In this document: positions 62,306 to 64,000 of the stretch, piece after piece
Position numbering within the stretch: position 1 is the first letter of the stretch
How the letters are laid out: every line of letters begins with the position of its first letter
Assembly (NCBI GenBank): GCA_034359265.1
Contig: CP136898.1
Span: 2,482,501-2,546,500 of the forward strand
Direction: 5' to 3'
Source: Canna indica
Lineage: Eukaryota; Streptophyta; Magnoliopsida; Zingiberales; Cannaceae
Length of the DNA stretch: 64,000 nucleotides
Translations under genes and position numbers: made by a program
Notes under the pieces: generated by a model
Databases searched by the model: none
The model's input: only the letters and a program-made list of their open reading frames with translations
What the model was told of the DNA's origin: nothing

Positions 62306-63872
62306 CTAGAATTGGTCCTTTTCCGGTTTCCCCATTTTATCAACTTACCATTTTAAAAACTATAAAAGTAAATTTAAATAATTAATTTTGATATAATAAT
62401 ACAAAATAGAAAAACCTAACAAAAAGTTTTACAATGCATTTCTTAAAAATTGAAATAAAATTTCTTGTTCCCAATAAGAATCCATGAAAAGTACAAATAT
62501 TATATAATTATATTCAGTACACTAAACATCGAATTGCAAATATTACATAATCCTAAAAACAAAATATATTACACAAAGCATAATTTGCTCTAAACTTCAA
62601 AACATACCTATTGTTCAAATTTAGCTACAAAATAGTCAACACTAATCAAAGCAAACATATGATAACGGATATTTTAGGAAATCACCTACTAATTTCTCAT
62701 CCAATAATCGACAAAAAAACCAAATCTAATGGTGTAAATCAAAAGAAATCAAAAATCGAAAGTAAAATAATAAAAACACAAGATTAACTTGGTTTGAAGA
62801 TTGATGAATAAGGAGGAGTGGCTTTTATTAATTCTAGAAATATGTTATAGCAAGAAGTGATTGCAAAACTAATTTCAAGTTGAAGAATCCAATGCCTTCA
62901 ATATCTCAGCTAGAAGAGAGTACGTAGGTTTGCTGAAATTTGAAAATTTCTATGCTTTCTTGCTTGAAAAATATATTTGTAAGTAGAAGATCATCATGGA
63001 CTCTCATCATCTTGAGACAAAGGGTTGCTCACAACTTATAGCTAAAAGTCATAAAATAAGAAAATCAATCTGTAATTAATCGTTGCTTACTTGCTTTTGT
63101 AAAAAAAATAATTTATTAAAACAACAAGAATATAAATTGCTTTGATGTATATTGTGATTTAATTTATCAAATAAGACAATAATTAATTACCATTCTGTCA
63201 AATTTGGACCTCCACAATTTGCATCCAATTTGGTCAATATTTCAATCTTCCATTCTTGTTAAGTCTTCCTCTTAATTATTAAAATTTTGATCATAATTGC
63301 AGTGGAAATCTTACCATAAATAAATAATAAAGCATGCCAACAATTCAATCATTAGTTATAATTTCCCAAAATTTCTTTTCTGAGATGTATGCAAATATAT
63401 CTTATATTTTAAATGTTAATTGAATCACGCCAAAAGTGTAGGGGAAAACCAATTTAGGTTATTTCATGTACCGGTTCAGCAGTGGATGACGGTGGGCCTC
63501 ATTCAGTTTGGTTCAATCATATTGGAAATTGGTTCAACTATATCTTGATCAAATAAACTCTAATTTGGGTTCGGTCAAGCTCATTGGATTCGATTCGGAC
63601 CTAATTTGAGTCAACTCTCAACTAGATATAATATTCTTATCATAAAACTTCAACAAGATGCTTCAAATATCAAATGAAGTTATGTTTATGTAGAGGATGC
63701 GGGTGTATGGGCTTAAATCCGCTGTATGGCGATGAACTACAAAGCCCGATCATTGAGCTTGGCCAAGCACCTATTCGCACTGGACTATTGTTGGGAAGCC
63801 TAGCACTGCAAGCGATGAGGGGAGGGCATATATACTTAGGGTGTCGCAATGGCCCTACTGTTCGCACTTGAC

Positions 63873-64000
63873 CATTTTTAAATGCATTATTTGAATGTAG
63901 TGTGTCATATGATAGCAAGAATGCTTGGAGAACAACTTCTATGTGACCTTCAAATTCGATGCCAACCATTCAGATATCTCTTTCTCACTAACCATAATAG
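63873..64000 (-). pseudogene. Broken copy of WD40-gene exon 2 (runs off the window)
   Basis: Minus-strand match to 56765-56885 (exon 2 of the 878-aa gene), including EISEWLA and HMTHYIQ codons. It carries many substitutions and an in-frame stop (TAG, 63941-63939) where the gene has a Gln codon. Same orientation as the gene, about 6.5 kb upstream of its ATG. Suggests a local tandem duplication of the gene 5' end or a decayed paralogue continuing beyond the window. Confidence 0.85.

Larger units (their letters stand above)
58074..63872. other. Intergenic DNA with repeats, no gene supported
   Basis: AT-rich region. Contains a CGCACACCCCTA hAT-like end (about 58157), AG/CT-rich tracts (59510-59640, 60060-60110), a diverged dispersed repeat pair, and a minisatellite. 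A stretch at 63670-63870 has more balanced composition, but its frames are short and unrecognised. Confidence 0.45.

Noticed and set aside
63670..63969. Overlapping frames on both strands near the window end
   Set aside because: The minus-strand frame partly covers the exon 2 pseudocopy in a different reading frame; the rest is unrecognised.

Overview
This window is nuclear DNA of a flowering plant. The evidence is split genes with GT-AG introns, a class III secretory peroxidase, a cytokinin-receptor histidine kinase, tRNA-derived SINEs, hAT and Mutator non-autonomous elements, LTR retrotransposon remnants and an endogenous badnavirus-like pararetrovirus. A non-grass monocot is a reasonable guess, but the sequence does not prove it.

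Layout. 1-5.7 kb is intergenic: a hAT-type MITE and a 1.6-kb solo LTR that landed in a small tandem repeat. A three-exon class III peroxidase follows at 5738-7827 (+). After a second hAT-like element (8640-9479) comes a ten-exon, 995-residue cytokinin receptor of the AHK3/HK3 type at 10985-16631 (+), with a MITE in intron 2 and one GC-AG intron. Between it and the next gene lie a SINE and a long-TIR Mutator-like element carrying a nested hAT MITE.

From 57376 down to 20757 (-) runs one 36.6-kb gene. I could join its 20 exons in phase into an 878-residue WD40-repeat protein. Its introns are loaded with transposable elements. Intron 9 is 18.4 kb long and holds a three-level nest: an LTR-retrotransposon solo LTR with a 5-bp target duplication (28583-44189), split by about 13.1 kb of rearranged endogenous pararetrovirus (30938-44053). 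The viral block is a mosaic of at least ten pieces in both orientations. It carries ORF1, movement-protein, reverse transcriptase and RNase H segments, the intergenic promoter, a tRNA-Met primer-binding site, and several near-identical copies of an extra ORF downstream of the polyprotein. That ORF's first ATG directly abuts a good 3' splice site. No coat protein region with a zinc finger is present in any copy, so the block does not hold a complete genome.

Upstream of the WD40 gene (57.4-64 kb) lie a 309-bp tandem duplication, diverged repeats, a minisatellite and, at the window edge, a broken copy of the gene's own exon 2. The peroxidase and receptor point right and the WD40 gene points left, converging on the 16.6-20.8 kb spacer. 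I see no functional link among the three genes. No rRNA, tRNA or CRISPR features were found.
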